Shown here: positions 42,444-50,585 of the stretch, piece by piece
Layout: each line of letters begins with the position of its first letter
Position numbering within the stretch: position 1 is the first letter of the stretch
Assembly (NCBI GenBank): GCA_034435035.1
Contig: DAOTXW010000046.1
Span: 18,382-82,381, forward strand
DNA length: 64,000 nt
From: JAHEME01 sp034435035
GTDB taxonomy: Bacteria > Chloroflexota > Anaerolineae > Aggregatilineales > UBA3940
Reading direction: 5' to 3'
The notes under the pieces: model-generated
What the model was told of the DNA's origin: nothing
Database searches by the model: none
The model's input: the letters and a program-made list of their open reading frames with translations, nothing else
Translations under genes and position numbers: made by a program

Positions 42444-43730
42444 TCAAGTGGATGCACTCTGCCGCGCTGGCGCGAGTGTCTCCGGCGTGGGTAGCAGCGT
42501 CCTGAGTATGGGCCGCGCCAGGATCGCCTGCACCACGGTCGCGATGCCCCCCATGGTGCAGGCTTCCGATCCGTAGCGGGCTACGACGACCCGGGTGGCT
42601 TCGACATTCCAGCGCAGCGCCCGGTTTTTGAACTCGATGTCAATGGCTGGCAGCAGGAAATCGCTGGCGATGCTCAGGATGCCACCCAGCACCACCAGCT
42701 CAGGGTTCAGCGCGTTGACCAGCGAGGCGATGCCGATGCCCAGGTTGTGGCCGACCATCCCCAGCGCGCGGCGGGCCACGTCATCGCCGGCGTGGGCCGC
42801 CTCCACAACCTGCGGGATCGAGGCCTGCTCCAGGTGACCGCCCGTCAGGTCGCGCAGCAGGGTTGGGACTGCGCTGTTGGCCTCCTGGCGGATCAGGCGC
42901 AGGACAGCCGCCTGGCTGACGACCGTCTCCCAGCAGCCGCGGTTGCCGCAGTTGCATGGCTCGCCGTCGGGGTCGAACGTCATGTGTCCGAACTCGCCGG
43001 CGAAGCCGGTGATGCCCCGCAGCAGGTGCCCGTTGCGGATGATCGCGCCGCCCAGGCCCACGCCAGCGCTGATGAACAGCACATCCTCATAAGCGCGGGC
43101 GGCGCCGAAGTAGTGCTCGGCCAGCGCAGCCATGTTGGCTTCATTGTCCACGAAGATCGGGGCGTTGAAGGTCCCGTGCAGGATCTCCCGCAGCGGCACA
43201 TCGGACCAGCCCAGATTGGGCGCAAACAGCAGGGTCCCCGTGCTTTGATCCACCAATCCGGGCACCCCGACCGCCACCCCCAGCAGGTGATCGTTGTAGA
43301 CGCGGCGGCCTGCCTCGGCTGCCTGAGACAAAAGGGCCAGCGTGCGTTTGAGGGTCGCTTGCTGGCCGATCGGGGAGGCGATCTGTTCACGGTACTGCCA
43401 GATGACTTCACCGCCAAAGTTGCAGCTCGCCGCAGAAATAAAATCGACGCCGATTTCACCGCCTACGATGAAACCCGCGTCGGGGTTGAGCTCCAGCAGC
43501 ACCGACGGGCGCCCCAGTCCGGAGCTGTCGATCCCGGTTTCGCGCACGTAGCGGCTGTCGATCAGCTCCTGGATCAGGCTGGAAACCGTCGTCTTGTTAA
43601 GCCCGGTTATCTCAGCCAGCGTTGCCCGGGAGATCGGAGCATGATCGCGCAGCTGATTCAAAATCACCGACAGGTTGATCTCGCGCACCAGCGAATGATC
43701 GCCGGTCCTGATCCGAGATCGCTTGGTCAT
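42444..43730 (-). CDS. ROK-family transcriptional repressor (XylR/NagC-like)
   Basis: A 428-residue regulator. The N-terminal winged helix has PISRATLAEITGLNKTTVSSLIQ at about 32-55. The ROK sugar-binding domain follows with GVAVGVPGLVD, EANMAALAEHY and the zinc motif CNCGNRGCWE. Proteins of this layout in xylose operons (XylR) repress until xylose binds. It is the first gene of the - strand block, 90 bp ahead of the binding-protein gene, and faces the 556-bp control region where candidate operators lie. Confidence 0.9.
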   Translation of the reverse strand: MTKRSRIRTGDHSLVREINLSVILNQLRDHAPISRATLAEITGLNKTTVSSLIQELIDSRYVRETGIDSSGLGRPSVLLELNPDAGFIVGGEIGVDFISAASCNFGGEVIWQYREQIASPIGQQATLKRTLALLSQAAEAGRRVYNDHLLGVAVGVPGLVDQSTGTLLFAPNLGWSDVPLREILHGTFNAPIFVDNEANMAALAEHYFGAARAYEDVLFISAGVGLGGAIIRNGHLLRGITGFAGEFGHMTFDPDGEPCNCGNRGCWETVVSQAAVLRLIRQEANSAVPTLLRDLTGGHLEQASIPQVVEAAHAGDDVARRALGMVGHNLGIGIASLVNALNPELVVLGGILSIASDFLLPAIDIEFKNRALRWNVEATRVVVARYGSEACTMGGIATVVQAILARPILRTLLPTPETLAPARQSAST

Positions 43731-43955
43731 ATGTGCGCCAGACCTTTGCAGTGACTCCCCGCCAGCCGGCGGAGCAAGGCCAGAAACCTGCTTGTGCGGA
43801 CGCCAGACGACCCCTAACGGTTACGGTTCGGTTACGCTACACGGTGGCCCATACCATTACTGGAGTAAAATATCGATCGGGTTAATTGATTAGACAGCTG
43901 CGCGGCCTGAAAAGCGCCCCTCGTATTGCCCAGTGTGAAGGATGCAACAGGGTAC

Positions 43956-43983
43956 TGGACAACCGGCCTGAGTCGCATACAAT
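43956..43983 (+). promoter_or_regulatory. Candidate sigma-70-type promoter for the Tm-1-like trio
   Basis: TGGACA at 43956-43961, a 16-base spacer and TACAAT at 43978-43983. Transcription would start near 43990, directly before the inverted repeat at 43999. The leader to the first gene would be about 300 bases. Confidence 0.45.
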
Positions 43984-43998
43984 TAAAAGAGCAGGCTT

Positions 43999-44017
43999 GT
44001 TGGTTGTTGCAACCAAC
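43999..44017. promoter_or_regulatory. Candidate ROK/XylR operator
   Basis: Perfect inverted repeat GTTGGTTG-TTG-CAACCAAC. Size and composition resemble known XylR operators of the GTT(T)G...CAAAC type. It sits just downstream of the predicted + strand -10 box, where a bound repressor would block transcription. Confidence 0.5.
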
Positions 44018-44060
44018 TAAGTGCCATTGTACACCGGATCCGTTGCCACCGTCAAGATCC

Positions 44061-44072
44061 AAATGGCCATTT
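44061..44072. promoter_or_regulatory. 12-bp palindrome
   Basis: AAATGGCCATTT is a perfect palindrome, flanked by GTCAA on the left (44051) and TTGAC on the right, giving a wider broken symmetry. It is a possible second protein-binding site. Confidence 0.35.
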
Positions 44073-44093
44073 TGACGGGGTTTGTACTGGCAA

Positions 44094-44110
44094 CCTGTCC
44101 ATTTGACAGG
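44094..44110. promoter_or_regulatory. Inverted repeat
   Basis: CCTGTC-CATTT-GACAGG with perfect 6-bp arms, 22 bases past the preceding palindrome. It is a possible operator or small hairpin in the leader. Confidence 0.35.
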
Positions 44111-44286
44111 CGATTTCACACACTGCCGCCCATCGGCAGCCGCGGCCCCAGCCGCGCCCGCCTCGCCCGGTTGATCCGCGAAAGGAGCGCCCGCCCCGTC
44201 TTTCTCGCGCCGTTTGTCTTCATCTTCGCGCTCGCCGGTTTGCCCATACCAGCGCCCCCCGGGGCGCGCCACCAGGGAGGGGTTAT

Positions 44287-45504
44287 ATGCCCAGGCCGGT
44301 TGTCATCGTCGGTGCTCTGGATACCAAAGGTGAGGAATTCCGCTTTGTGCGCGATCTGATCCGCGCCCGTGGTCTGGAGACGATCGTCGTCGATTTTGGC
44401 GTGCTGGGCGATCCGCCGTTCACGCCGGACATCAGCGCGGAGGAGGTCGCTCGCGCTGGCGGGGCAGGGCTGGCCGAGTTGCGCGCCAGCCAGGACAAGA
44501 CGCTGGCCATGCGCACGATGTCTGAGGGGCTGGTCGCCATTGTTCGCGACCTGCACAGCGCCGGGCGGCTGGGCGGCATCCTGGGGATGGGCGGCGGCGG
44601 CGGCACCTCGCTGGCGACGGCGGCCATGCGCGCGCTGCCCGTCGGCGTGCCCAAGTTGATGCTGTCCACGGTGGCCGGCGGCGACGTATCCCAGTATGTC
44701 GGCACCCGGGACATCACGCTGATGCCGTCGGTGGTGGATGTCTCAGGGCTGAACTCGATCAGCCGCCCGATCTACGCCAACGCCGCCGGCGCTATCGCCG
44801 GGATGGTGGCGCAGGAGGTCCCGGCCGGGACCTCCGACCGGCCGCTGATCACCGCCAGCATGTTCGGCAACACGACTGCCTGCGTCACCCGCGCCCGCGA
44901 GGCGCTGGAGGCCGAGGGCTACGAAGTGCTGGTCTTTCACGCGACCGGCACCGGTGGCCGGACGATGGAAGGGCTGATCGCCGACGGGTACATCGCTGCC
45001 AGCCTCGATATCACCACCACCGAGCTGGCTGATGAAGTCTGCGGCGGCGTGTTGAGCGCCGGCCCGGATCGGATGATGGCGGCGGCGCGGGCGGGCATCC
45101 CCACCGTGCTGGTGCCCGGCTGCGTGGATATGGCCAACTTCTGGGGGCGGGATACTGTGCCGGAGAAGTACCGGAACCGCAACCTGTATGAATGGAACCC
45201 CAACATCACCCTGCTGCGGACGAATGTGGAAGAAAACCGCCAGATGGGCGAGCTGATCGCCCGCGCCGCCAATGCCTCGACCGGCCCGGTGGCGATCCTG
45301 ATCCCGCTGCGGGGTGTCTCGCAGCTGGACAGCCCTGGCGGGGCGTTCTGGGATCCGGAGGCGAACGCCGCCTGCTTCGACGCGATCAAACACAACCTGA
45401 AGCCCGGCATCCCGGTGGTGGAAGTGGACGCCAACATCAATGACCCTGAGTTCGCCGACCGGGCGGTGGCGCTGCTCAAAGAGCTGATCGCGCGCGCCGC
45501 CTGA
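44287..45504 (+). CDS. Tm-1-like ATP-binding protein (UPF0261)
   Basis: A 405-residue paralogue of the protein at 19330-20559, sharing VGALDTKGEEFRFVRDL, GMGGGGGTSLATAAMRALPVGVPKLM and HATGTGGRTMEGL. Homologous to the N-terminal region of plant Tm-1, which binds ATP. A GGGAGGGG site precedes the ATG. It is followed 52 bp later by a PEP-hydrolase-family gene, homologous to the C-terminal region of Tm-1. Function in bacteria is not established; both genes recur in sugar-acid clusters. Confidence 0.87.
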   Translation: MPRPVVIVGALDTKGEEFRFVRDLIRARGLETIVVDFGVLGDPPFTPDISAEEVARAGGAGLAELRASQDKTLAMRTMSEGLVAIVRDLHSAGRLGGILGMGGGGGTSLATAAMRALPVGVPKLMLSTVAGGDVSQYVGTRDITLMPSVVDVSGLNSISRPIYANAAGAIAGMVAQEVPAGTSDRPLITASMFGNTTACVTRAREALEAEGYEVLVFHATGTGGRTMEGLIADGYIAASLDITTTELADEVCGGVLSAGPDRMMAAARAGIPTVLVPGCVDMANFWGRDTVPEKYRNRNLYEWNPNITLLRTNVEENRQMGELIARAANASTGPVAILIPLRGVSQLDSPGGAFWDPEANAACFDAIKHNLKPGIPVVEVDANINDPEFADRAVALLKELIARAA

Positions 45505-45556
45505 AGCCGCGCTGCCGGCTGACCCGAGAGTCCTTTCACCCTGCAAGGAGATTCCC

Positions 45557-46405
45557 ATGACTCTTCAAGTAGGCATCCCACGTACTGAGATCCTCAAACG
45601 CCTGCGTGCCCAGATCGATGCCGGCAAGCCGATCATCGGCTGCGGGGCCGGCACGGGTATCAGCGCCAAGTTCGCTGAGGCGGGCGGCGCGGACATCATC
45701 ATCATCTACAACTCCGGGCGCTACCGGATGGCCGGGCGCGGCTCGCTGGCGGGCCTGCTGCCTTATGGCGACGCCAATGGGATCGTGGTGGAGATGGCAT
45801 CTGAAGTGCTGCCGGTGGTCAGGGACACGCCGGTGCAGGCCGGCGTCTGCGGCACCGATCCGTTCCGCCTGATGCCGGTGTTTCTCCGCCAGCTCAAGGA
45901 GATGGGCTTCTCCGGCGTGCAGAACTTCCCGACCGTCGGCCTGTTTGACGGCAAGTTCCGCGCCAACCTGGAAGCCACCGGCATGGGCTACGAGAAGGAG
46001 GTCGAGATGATCAGCCTGGCGCACCAGCTCGACCTGTTCACGACACCGTATGTCTTCACCCCCGACGAGGCGCGCGCGATGGTCAACGCCGGCGCGGACC
46101 TGATGGTCTGCCACGTGGGCCTGACGACTGCCGGCAGCATCGGCGCGGCGGAAGCCTTCACGCTCGACGAGGCCATCGATCGGGTCATGGAGATGGCCGA
46201 GGCGGCCTGGGCGATCCGGAAGGATCAACTGGTCATCTGTCACGGCGGGCCGCTGGACGAGCCGGATAATGTTGGCGTCGCCCTCAAGAAGATGCCCGGT
46301 ATCGTCGGATTCTTCGGCGCATCCAGCATCGAACGGCTGCCCACCGAGCGGGCCATCCGCGGCCAGGTGGAGTCGTTCAAGGCGCTGCCGGTAGCCAGAC
46401 GCTAA
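45557..46405 (+). CDS. Phosphoenolpyruvate hydrolase-family TIM-barrel protein
   Basis: A 282-residue TIM barrel of the PEP-hydrolase-like family. Landmarks are GCGAGTGISAKFAEAGGADIIIIYNSGRYR (shown here by its ends GCGAGTG and YNSGRYR), VCGTDPFR, GVQNFPTVGLFDG and CHGGPLDEP. It is the separate counterpart of the Tm-1 C-terminal domain. An AAGGAG site precedes the ATG. It probably acts with the preceding protein on a phosphorylated or activated small acid, but the reaction is unknown. Confidence 0.85.
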   Translation: MTLQVGIPRTEILKRLRAQIDAGKPIIGCGAGTGISAKFAEAGGADIIIIYNSGRYRMAGRGSLAGLLPYGDANGIVVEMASEVLPVVRDTPVQAGVCGTDPFRLMPVFLRQLKEMGFSGVQNFPTVGLFDGKFRANLEATGMGYEKEVEMISLAHQLDLFTTPYVFTPDEARAMVNAGADLMVCHVGLTTAGSIGAAEAFTLDEAIDRVMEMAEAAWAIRKDQLVICHGGPLDEPDNVGVALKKMPGIVGFFGASSIERLPTERAIRGQVESFKALPVARR

Positions 46406-46433
46406 CTTTCCCCTTCGTCCCTGATGCACAGGC

Positions 46434-46461
46434 TGCGCCCCCGCCTCCCCGCGGGGGCGCA
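46434..46461 (+). terminator. Strong hairpin before the large dehydrogenase gene
   Basis: Perfect 11-bp arms TGCGCCCCCGC / GCGGGGGCGCA around CTCCCC, ending just before the AAGGAG ribosome site of the next gene. There is no T-run; it could limit read-through or influence translation initiation. Confidence 0.5.
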
Positions 46462-46475
46462 CAAGGAGCCTTCTT

Positions 46476-49409
46476 ATGATCCCCAGAGAGATGACTGAAG
46501 CCTCGGCTGAGCTGAAGGAGGCGCTGCGCGGCGTGGTCGGTGAGGCGCACTTCGACCGGCTGACGTGCCTGCTGTACAGCACCGACGCCAGCATCTACCA
46601 GCAGATGCCCCTGGGTGTCGTCTCGCCGCGCCACGCCGACGAAGTCTCCGCCGTGGTGGAGGTCGCTGCGCGGCACGGTGTGCCCCTGCTGGGCCGCGGG
46701 GGCGGCAGCAGCCTGGATGGGCAGGCCACGCTGCGCGACGGGCTGATCCTGGATATGACGCGCTACATGGCGCAGGTGGTGGAGGTGAATGCGGAGGCCC
46801 GCACGGTGCGGAGCCAGCCCGGCATCACGCTGGGCAAGCTTAACCGCATCCTGAGCGCCTACGGGCTGATGTTCGGCCCGGACCCGGCCAGCGCCGACCG
46901 GGCCACGGTGGGCGGCATCATCGCCAACAACTCCACCGGCGCACACTCGATCGTCTACGGCATGACCGGCGACCATGTGATCGGGCTGGATGTCGTGCTG
47001 GCCGACGCCAGCCGGGTGCGCTTTGACGCGCTCACCGGCGAGACCTGGGCCGACCGGGCCCGGCGCCCCGGGCTGGAAGGCGGCATCTACCGCGCTGTGC
47101 CGGCTGTGCTGGAGCGCTACCGCGAGCAGATCGAGACCCGCTATCCGGGGACGTGGCGCACCGCGGCGGGCTACAACCTCAACCACGTGGTGGAAAACGG
47201 CGTCGCCAACCCGGCCAAGCTGATCGTCCAGTCCGAGAGCACGCTGGCGCTGATCACCGAGGCCACCCTGAACCTGGTGCCCGTCCCGAAGAAGCGGCGG
47301 CTGGTGCTGGTGCACTTCTCGACGCTGCGGGCGGCGCTGGAAGCCGTCCCCGTGATGCTGGAAAGCGGCCCGACCGCCATCGAGCTGATCGACGAGATGA
47401 TGCTCACCCAGACCCGCGACAAGCCGGAGTACCGCCGCCTGCTGACGTTCATCGAGGGCGAGCCGGCGGTGGTGCTGATCACGGAGTACTCCGGCGACAG
47501 CGACGCCGAGCTTGACGCCGGGGTGGACCGGCTCAAGACGATCCTCGCGCGGCTGAACCACCATGATCCGGCCCCGGTGGTCGCCGACCCGAAGGGCCAG
47601 GCCAACGTGTGGTATGTCCGCAAGGTGGGCCTGGGCCTGCTGATGAGCATCAAGGGCGACGCCAAGCCGCTGCCCTTCATTGAGGATGTCGCGGTGCCGG
47701 TGCAGCATCTGGCCGACTACGTGACGGATGTGCTGGACATCGTGCAGGAGGCCGGGCTGAGCAAGGTGGGCATCTATGCGCATGCCAGTGCGGGCTGCCT
47801 GCACCTGCGCCCGGTGATCAACCTCAAGACCGCCGAGGGGCTGCGCCAGATGCGGCAGATCGGCGAGGGCGTGGTCGAGCTGGTCAAGAAATACCGCGGC
47901 AGCATCAGCGGCGAGCATGGCGAAGGGTTAGCCCGCGGCGAGTTTTCGGCCCGCATCTTCGGGCCGGAGCTGGTGCAGGCGTTCCGCGAGGTCAAGGCGG
48001 CCTTCGATCCGCAGGGGATCATGAACCCTGGCAAGATCGTCGATGCGCCGAAGATGGATGACATGACGCTTCTGCGCTTCGGCACCGACTATGCCACCCC
48101 GCAGGAGCCGTCGGCCACCGTCTTCAGCTATGCCATCGATGGGGGCTTCGCCCGCGCCGTCGAGATGTGCAACGGGGCCGGGGTGTGCCGCAAGCCGGAG
48201 CAGGGGGTGATGTGCCCTTCCTTCATGGCAACCGGCGACGAGGCGCAGTCCACCCGCGGGCGGGCCAACGCGCTGCGGGCGGGCATCATGGGCCTGCTGG
48301 GTCCGGATGGCGTGACCTCGCCTGAGGTCTATGAGGTGATGGATCTGTGCCTGTCCTGCAAGGCCTGCAAGGCCGAATGTCCATCCTCAGTGGACATGGC
48401 CAAGCTGAAATCTGAGTTTCTGCATCTGTACCACCAGAGGCACGGCACGCCGCTGCGCTCGCGCCTGTTTGCCCGGATCGCCGATCTCAACGGGCTGGGC
48501 CAGCCGGTTCGCCCGCTGGCCAACCTGATGCTGCGTGGGCCCGCGAAGTGGGTGATGACCGGGCTGGGCGTCCACCGCGCCCGCCCGCTGCCGCTGCTGG
48601 CGCCCACCTTCAGCGGATGGTTCCGCCGCACCCACGGCGCTGCCGATGGCCATGTGCCGGCGGGCGACCGCGCCGTGGTGCTTTTTCATGATACTTTCAT
48701 GGAGCACAACAACCCGGAGATCGGGCGGGCGGCGGTCCGGGTGCTGGAGGCCGCCGGCTACCGGGTGATCCTGGTCGAGAAGCATAAATGCTGCGGCCGC
48801 CCGGCGATCTCCAAGGGGCTGCTGGACGAGGCTGCCGCCCTGGCCCGCCACAACATCGCGCTGCTGGCGCCGTTTGCCCGGGCCGGCCTCCCGATCGTCG
48901 GCTGCGAGCCCAGCTGCATCGCCGCGCTGGTCGATGACTACCTGAGCCTGGCCCCCGGCGAGGACGCGCAGGCGGTGGCCCGCCAGTCGATGCTGATCGA
49001 CGACTTCCTCGCGCGCGAGGCGCAGGAGGGCCGCCTCCAGCTGCCCTTCGACGGGACGCCGCGCAGCGTGCTGCTGCACGGCCACTGCAACCAGAAGGCG
49101 CTGTTTGGCACGGGCGGCACGCACGCCATGCTCAGGCTGATCCCCAACTGCACGGTCAGCGAGGTCGATTCGTCATGCTGCGGCATGGCCGGCTCCTTCG
49201 GCTACGAGGCCGAGCACTACGACATCTCGATGACGCTGGCGGAGATCAGTCTGGCCCCGGCCATCCGGAGTGCCTCCACCGAGACGATCGTCGCCGCGCC
49301 GGGCACGTCGTGCCGCGAGCAGATCCTGCATACGACCGGACGCGCCCCGCTGCACCCGATCCAAGTGGTGGCGGCGGCGCTGGCTGAGGGCGAAAAGGCC
49401 GCCGGCTGA
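46476..49409 (+). CDS. FAD/Fe-S 2-hydroxyacid dehydrogenase (GlcD-GlcF fusion, YdiJ/D-lactate dehydrogenase-like)
   Basis: A 977-residue fusion. Residues about 1-540 are the FAD-binding and FAD-oxidase domains (LGRGGGSSLDGQA, GEHGEGLARGEF, DPQGIMNPGKIVD). A dicluster ferredoxin follows (about 565-640: CNGAGVC, CLSCKACKAECP). The tail has two CCG domains, C772-C773-G774 and C901-C902-G903. Relatives oxidise D-lactate, D-2-hydroxyglutarate or glycolate and donate to quinone. It is the third gene of the divergent trio. Together with the LarA-like racemase in the facing block, D-lactate or a sugar-derived 2-hydroxy acid is a likely substrate. All cofactor motifs are intact. Confidence 0.9.
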   Translation: MIPREMTEASAELKEALRGVVGEAHFDRLTCLLYSTDASIYQQMPLGVVSPRHADEVSAVVEVAARHGVPLLGRGGGSSLDGQATLRDGLILDMTRYMAQVVEVNAEARTVRSQPGITLGKLNRILSAYGLMFGPDPASADRATVGGIIANNSTGAHSIVYGMTGDHVIGLDVVLADASRVRFDALTGETWADRARRPGLEGGIYRAVPAVLERYREQIETRYPGTWRTAAGYNLNHVVENGVANPAKLIVQSESTLALITEATLNLVPVPKKRRLVLVHFSTLRAALEAVPVMLESGPTAIELIDEMMLTQTRDKPEYRRLLTFIEGEPAVVLITEYSGDSDAELDAGVDRLKTILARLNHHDPAPVVADPKGQANVWYVRKVGLGLLMSIKGDAKPLPFIEDVAVPVQHLADYVTDVLDIVQEAGLSKVGIYAHASAGCLHLRPVINLKTAEGLRQMRQIGEGVVELVKKYRGSISGEHGEGLARGEFSARIFGPELVQAFREVKAAFDPQGIMNPGKIVDAPKMDDMTLLRFGTDYATPQEPSATVFSYAIDGGFARAVEMCNGAGVCRKPEQGVMCPSFMATGDEAQSTRGRANALRAGIMGLLGPDGVTSPEVYEVMDLCLSCKACKAECPSSVDMAKLKSEFLHLYHQRHGTPLRSRLFARIADLNGLGQPVRPLANLMLRGPAKWVMTGLGVHRARPLPLLAPTFSGWFRRTHGAADGHVPAGDRAVVLFHDTFMEHNNPEIGRAAVRVLEAAGYRVILVEKHKCCGRPAISKGLLDEAAALARHNIALLAPFARAGLPIVGCEPSCIAALVDDYLSLAPGEDAQAVARQSMLIDDFLAREAQEGRLQLPFDGTPRSVLLHGHCNQKALFGTGGTHAMLRLIPNCTVSEVDSSCCGMAGSFGYEAEHYDISMTLAEISLAPAIRSASTETIVAAPGTSCREQILHTTGRAPLHPIQVVAAALAEGEKAAG

Positions 49410-49428
49410 GCCCGGGGGGATCAAAGGG

Positions 49429-49459
49429 AACAGGGCAGGCAGCCATTGCCTGCCCTGTT
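49429..49459. terminator. Bidirectional terminator hairpin
   Basis: Perfect 13-bp arms AACAGGGCAGGCA / TGCCTGCCCTGTT around GCCAT, between two convergent genes (49409 + and 49477 -). A-rich and T-rich bases close the stem on both sides. Confidence 0.7.
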
Positions 49460-49476
49460 GATTCGAGGGGCAGCAG

Positions 49477-49917
49477 CTACTGGACGGTGTATTCGAAGCT
49501 GCCGACCTGCGCGTCGCCGACATAGATATCGGCGCGGTAGGTGCCGACCGGCCAGTCGTTGGGCAGCTCCAGGTCGGCGGTCAGGATGTTGCCCAGGAAG
49601 GCATCGGTCGTCACTTCGGCCACCTGGATGTTCTGGCCCTCGGTCGTGTCAACGGCGGTGAACACCCAGCGGACCGGCTGGTCGGAGACGAAGGCGCTGA
49701 GCTGCGCCTCGAAGTGCATCAGACGGTCGGAAGGCGCGAAGCTGGCGACCTCCTCGCCCGCCTCGCCGGAGCCGTCATCGCGGTACAGGGTGAAGCGGGT
49801 GACGCTGAGCGCCTCGCCGCCGCCTTCCCCGGCGGGGGCGGATTCGCCGCTTCCGCAGGCCAGAGCGGCCAGCGCCAGCGCCATCAGAGCAAGCATGAAT
49901 CCGGTTTTCGTCTTCAT
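49477..49917 (-). CDS. Small lipoprotein of unknown function
   Basis: A 146-residue secreted lipoprotein. It has a signal peptide with lipobox LAAC near residue 21, a Gly/Glu/Ala-rich linker to about residue 37, then a single beta-rich domain of about 105 residues (DRLMHFEAQLSA ... GTYRADIYVGD). The domain resembles Ig-like or DUF4352-type extracellular modules but I do not recognise the family. A GGAGGAG site precedes the ATG. It is 68 bp from the DUF1638 gene and may be a separate unit. Confidence 0.7.
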   Translation of the reverse strand: MKTKTGFMLALMALALAALACGSGESAPAGEGGGEALSVTRFTLYRDDGSGEAGEEVASFAPSDRLMHFEAQLSAFVSDQPVRWVFTAVDTTEGQNIQVAEVTTDAFLGNILTADLELPNDWPVGTYRADIYVGDAQVGSFEYTVQ

Positions 49918-49985
49918 CGTGACATCTCCTCCCGGGCATGGGCATGGGCTGGATTATCGCCATCAGCGGGAAGCGCGCAAGCGGA

Positions 49986-50585
49986 TCAGCGGGGGGCATC
50001 CAGCAGAGCGGCGAGCCGGGTTTCAAGCTCGCCCAGCCCGGTGCGGCGGACTTCCAGCGGCAGGCCCAGCTTCTCCGCGGCGGCCCGGGCGCGGGCCAGC
50101 GTATCGGGGCTGTCGAACTGCTGCAGATAGACGACGCGGGTGTAGTTCCGGAAGTACTCGTCGCGCAGCGAGGGGTAGCGGTCGAGGCCCAGCCCTTTGA
50201 TCACCAGCGCGTCGAACTGGCGGGCCAGGAAATCGGTCAGGAAGAACGTGCCGGGCGCTTCCGCCATCAACGCGTCAAAGCCTTCGGCCCCGGCATACAT
50301 CTCGTAGCAGTGCGGGCCGGGCACGCGCTCGATGCCCAGCTCGTCCAGCAGCGCGTCGAGCGCCCCGGCGGTGCCGCAGTCGCCGTAGACCACGATCACG
50401 CGGGCGTACTGCCGGCGCAGCGCCTCAAAGCGGGCGCGGACCGCCGGGGCGATCTGCGCCGGCGCCATGTGCAGTTTGGCCGGGATGGCCCACACATCGG
50501 CGTCCCAGCCGCGGCGGTCGCGCAGGGCGATCACCTCGCGGGCCAGGGCGCCGCAGATGAGCAGGGCCGTGCGGCGCTCAGGCAT
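49986..50585 (-). CDS. DUF1638 family protein
   Basis: A 199-residue protein that begins LLICGALAREV, and contains VIVVYGDCGTAGALDALLDELG and PGPHCYEMYAG, as in DUF1638. Family members usually neighbour methylenetetrahydrofolate reductase and corrinoid methyltransferase genes; the reaction is unknown. ATG 50585 overlaps the MetF stop by 8 bp, so the two are coupled. The conserved Cys and His residues could bind a metal. Confidence 0.8.
   Translation of the reverse strand: MPERRTALLICGALAREVIALRDRRGWDADVWAIPAKLHMAPAQIAPAVRARFEALRRQYARVIVVYGDCGTAGALDALLDELGIERVPGPHCYEMYAGAEGFDALMAEAPGTFFLTDFLARQFDALVIKGLGLDRYPSLRDEYFRNYTRVVYLQQFDSPDTLARARAAAEKLGLPLEVRRTGLGELETRLAALLDAPR

Larger units (their letters stand above)
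43731..44286. other. 556-bp divergent control region, no gene
   Basis: This is the only non-coding gap over 300 bases in the window. It separates the - strand ROK/ABC block from the + strand Tm-1-like trio and is markedly richer in A and T at 43850-44110. It holds a candidate + strand promoter, three perfect inverted repeats (43999-44017, 44061-44072, 44094-44110) and a direct repeat GGTTACG twice at 11-base spacing (43819-43825 and 43830-43836) near the ROK start. I found no convincing - strand promoter, although one must exist. Short reading frames here have no family resemblance and no good ribosome site. Confidence 0.7.

Noticed and set aside
44061..44110. Palindromes as a rho-independent terminator
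   Set aside because: No T-run follows either repeat, and they lie upstream of a gene in an AT-rich control region, which fits operators better.
43832..44359. Short reading frames on both strands of the control region
   Set aside because: No similarity to known proteins, no good ribosome sites, and the region holds promoter and operator-like elements instead.
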